DNA from: Onchocerca lupi | Lineage: Eukaryota > Nematoda > Chromadorea > Rhabditida > Onchocercidae | Assembly: GCA_028564675.1 (NCBI GenBank) | Contig: JAOVVO010000085.1 | Coordinates: 118,801-182,800, forward strand | DNA: 64,000 nt | Direction of reading: 5' to 3' | The notes under the pieces: generated by a model | What the model saw: the letters and a program-made list of their open reading frames with translations, nothing else | Told to the model about the DNA's origin: nothing | Databases searched by the model: none | Position numbers and translations under genes: made by a program | Shown here: one piece after another, positions 62,566-64,000 of the stretch | Layout: each line of letters opens with the position of its first letter | How positions within the stretch are numbered: the first letter of the stretch is position 1

Positions 62566-63726
62566 CGCACTTTAGCATTCCTATAGATTTTGCACATTTA
62601 CTATTTCCTCGGAAAAGAAAAAATAAGCTCGGGCAGCATTCCTAAAAAACTTCGCATAAAATTACAAAATAAATAGGATACAGATATCTTCATCAACTTT
62701 TCCTTCATATCAAATTTCGATTCAAACTTCAGTATCATTCTAAATAAAAATACAACACCAAGACCAACAGGACATTACAAAACTTGACTCTTACTGAGAT
62801 ACAACTAAATACACAATAAACTTAATGTTCATTTATCCTGAGTAAGCATATTATTCCTTCAGGACATCGTTCTCATCAATTCGAGAGAATTTTTATAAAA
62901 TTCAAATATTTACATGACAAAACATTTGTTTTCCGACAAAATATCGCTTGCTATTGTTACTGGGTTATATTATTCAATGATATACATTTTATCAGGTATG
63001 AAGGAACTTCCACGGATCATATATTTTGAAGTTTGATTAAATACGAGAATTTATCTGTCAATTACTTAGACAAACTCTCAATTAGGGGTAAAATGATTTA
63101 AAAGCTGGAACTATTAGCAGCTCAAAAATATCATCTATACAGCCAGTTCTGAATAACTTACAACTACATGTCCCAAATCATGTCGAATAATCAGACGGTT
63201 TTAATACTTTTAGAAGTTTTCGAAAAACGATGATACCACTCCTTTGATATTATAAGTTGCTACTATTCTTCATTTCCTTTTAAGACTTAAATATCAGGTC
63301 AAGCACCTTCTCATACCGTAATACATGTTGTTTTGCAGATGTGGCTTTTTTTATGCATTGTAAATATACAAATGTTAGATCTCTACATTAAACAAAAAAC
63401 AATAACGAATGCACGAAATATATCATTGTGAAAGAAGGAATAATAAAATCAAGATAAACTTTGGAAAGGTCAGTTTGGATATAACTTGGTTCATAATTAT
63501 TGCTGTAATATGAGTCTGACTTATAAACAAATAACTTATAGATACTCTTATAACATAAATTCTTATATGAGAGAAGAAACTGAAAAGTTAGTTCTTTGTT
63601 TTATGAATACTGGCTGGAAAAAGTTTGGAATTGTCTACATGAACCTGGAATTTCAATTGCAATGCTGAAAAAAGAAAAGAAGATATAAACAAAAGAATGA
63701 GCAAACACAAACATCAAATAAAATCT
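62566..63726. other. Intergenic region upstream of TSC1
   Basis: About 1.15 kb between the TSC1 start codon and the 3' end of the next minus-strand gene, and presumably the TSC1 promoter. It is AT-rich. A 60-codon plus-strand frame at 63,486-63,668 has no recognisable product. Confidence 0.55.
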
Positions 63727-63913
63727 TTATTTTTCTACTACTGCATTAGCAATAAGGGATCCTGAATTGATATCAGAAGTAGTTGAGCCTGAAATGAATT
63801 TCGGTGGACAAATAGTGCCACCAAAATTAGCCAAATTATCACACGGACGACCCAAATCGAATAAGTATTTCAGATCAGCAATCGTTAATTTACTGAGTTT
63901 CTTTGATGCAACC
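63727..63913 (-). CDS. Last exon of an unrecognised gene (partial)
   Basis: Read on minus, an acceptor ATTTCAG at about 63,914-63,920 opens the only frame without early stops. It encodes about 61 residues beginning ASKKLSKLTIADLKYLFDLG after one Val. It includes a Cys-containing GRPCDNL, then GGTICPPKF and a Ser/Thr-rich stretch, and ends AVVEK with a TAA at 63,727-63,729. The other two frames close at once, which supports this reading. The rest of the gene lies beyond the window. I do not recognise the family. Confidence 0.55.
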
Positions 63914-64000
63914 CTGAAATAGCCCTAAACGATTTATTAAGATTTTAAATGTTTCTATAAAGTTCTTTTTGGAAATGCAGAATCATATATATATATATAT

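Noticed and set aside
1..64000. tRNA, rRNA, CRISPR arrays and bacterial operons other than the MCM7 intron fragment
   Set aside because: No cloverleaf, rRNA core or regularly spaced repeat was seen on either strand.

Overview
The window looks like nuclear DNA of a parasitic nematode, most likely a filarial (onchocercid) worm. It is AT-rich, its genes are split into many small exons (about 40-290 nt) with GT/GC...AG introns, and it carries worm orthologues such as a DGK-1/DGK-theta enzyme. One intron holds decayed fragments of bacterial clpP, clpX and purM that read like a nuclear transfer from Wolbachia or a related Rickettsiales. The species cannot be fixed from this sequence. Exon edges were called by eye from splice signals, reading-frame phase and family conservation; treat them as accurate to 1-2 nt.

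Layout, left to right: 1-4.28 kb, no gene, with one copy of a dispersed repeat. 4.28-16.6 kb (-), a complete diacylglycerol kinase of the theta/DGK-1 type in 21 coding exons. 16.6-23.8 kb, mostly intergenic, with a purine-rich tract at 18.7 kb, a repeat copy at 19.7 kb and a small unrecognised spliced gene at 20.1-20.8 kb (+). 23.8-28.5 kb (+), a protein built almost only of PDZ modules. 29.25-35.4 kb (-), MCM7 in 13 exons, with the bacterial insertion in intron 2. 35.4-37.9 kb, a divergent intergenic region with a roughly 770-bp foldback element. 37.9-40.6 kb (+), a CDK1/2-like kinase. 42.4-45.5 kb (+), the RagC/D GTPase. 45.5-48.7 kb, no gene, with two inverted-repeat elements and a cluster of the dispersed repeat. 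48.7-49.9 kb (-), the catalytic exons of a matrixin metalloprotease. 52.7-62.6 kb (-), a complete hamartin (TSC1) gene in about 24 exons. 63.7 kb to the end (-), the last exon of an unrecognised gene.

Functional themes are cell-cycle control (MCM7 and the CDK are divergent neighbours), mTORC1 nutrient signalling (RagC/D and TSC1 lie 7 kb apart) and DAG signalling (DGK). The two points most worth a second look are the bacterial clpP-clpX/purM remnant inside MCM7, and the presence of TSC1 in a nematode when Caenorhabditis elegans is known for lacking the TSC complex. I saw no tRNA, rRNA or CRISPR.
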